Positions 5,768-5,778 of a DNA stretch of 5,778 bases are shown one piece after another. Every line of letters starts with the position of its first letter. Position 1 is the stretch's first letter. The notes beneath the pieces are model-generated. The model searched no databases. It saw only the letters and a list, made by a program, of their open reading frames with translations, and was not told the DNA's origin. The position numbers and the translations under genes are program-made. This DNA comes from an uncultured Burkholderiaceae bacterium (GTDB taxonomy: Bacteria; Pseudomonadota; Gammaproteobacteria; Burkholderiales; Burkholderiaceae), in NCBI GenBank assembly GCA_937871985.1, contig CALMPB010000474.1:1-5778 (forward strand). Direction: 5' to 3'.

Positions 5768-5778
5768 GGCTTGGCCCG

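Noticed and set aside
5768..5778. Last bases after the MarR stop
   Set aside because: Only 11 bases remain; too short to support any feature.

Overview
The window carries one transporter operon with the look of a Gram-negative proteobacterium. GC-rich codon use, a Sec signal peptide without a lipobox on the binding protein, and the general style of the proteins suggest a betaproteobacterium of the Burkholderiales/Alcaligenaceae type. That placement is inference from appearance, not from a marker gene. All six credible genes lie on the + strand. No tRNA, rRNA, CRISPR array or mobile element is visible.

Layout: (1) 2-682, an isochorismatase-family cysteine hydrolase with an intact Asp-Lys-Cys triad, apparently complete at the window edge. 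(2) A 62-bp gap holding a perfect 7-bp inverted repeat. (3) 745-1725, a periplasmic substrate-binding protein of the BMP/PnrA (Med) family. (4) 1750-3270, a tandem-domain ABC ATPase. (5) 3267-4301 and (6) 4301-5236, two BPD_transp_2-type permeases. Genes 4-6 overlap at their stop/start codons (ATGA, then TAATG), so they are almost certainly translationally coupled. (7) A 75-bp gap with a terminator-like hairpin, a palindrome and a consensus TATAAT box. (8) 5312-5767, a MarR-family regulator that may be read from a leaderless mRNA.

Together the genes describe a complete BMP-type importer (binding protein, ATPase, two permeases) of the family that usually takes up nucleosides or purines, with a small amide-hydrolysing enzyme upstream and a MarR regulator downstream. 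The binding protein departs from the usual nucleoside-contacting motifs, so its ligand may not be a nucleoside. The simplest reading is import and first-step hydrolysis of a small amide, ureido or N-heterocyclic compound, with the MarR protein sensing the compound or a product. The ligand cannot be named from sequence alone.
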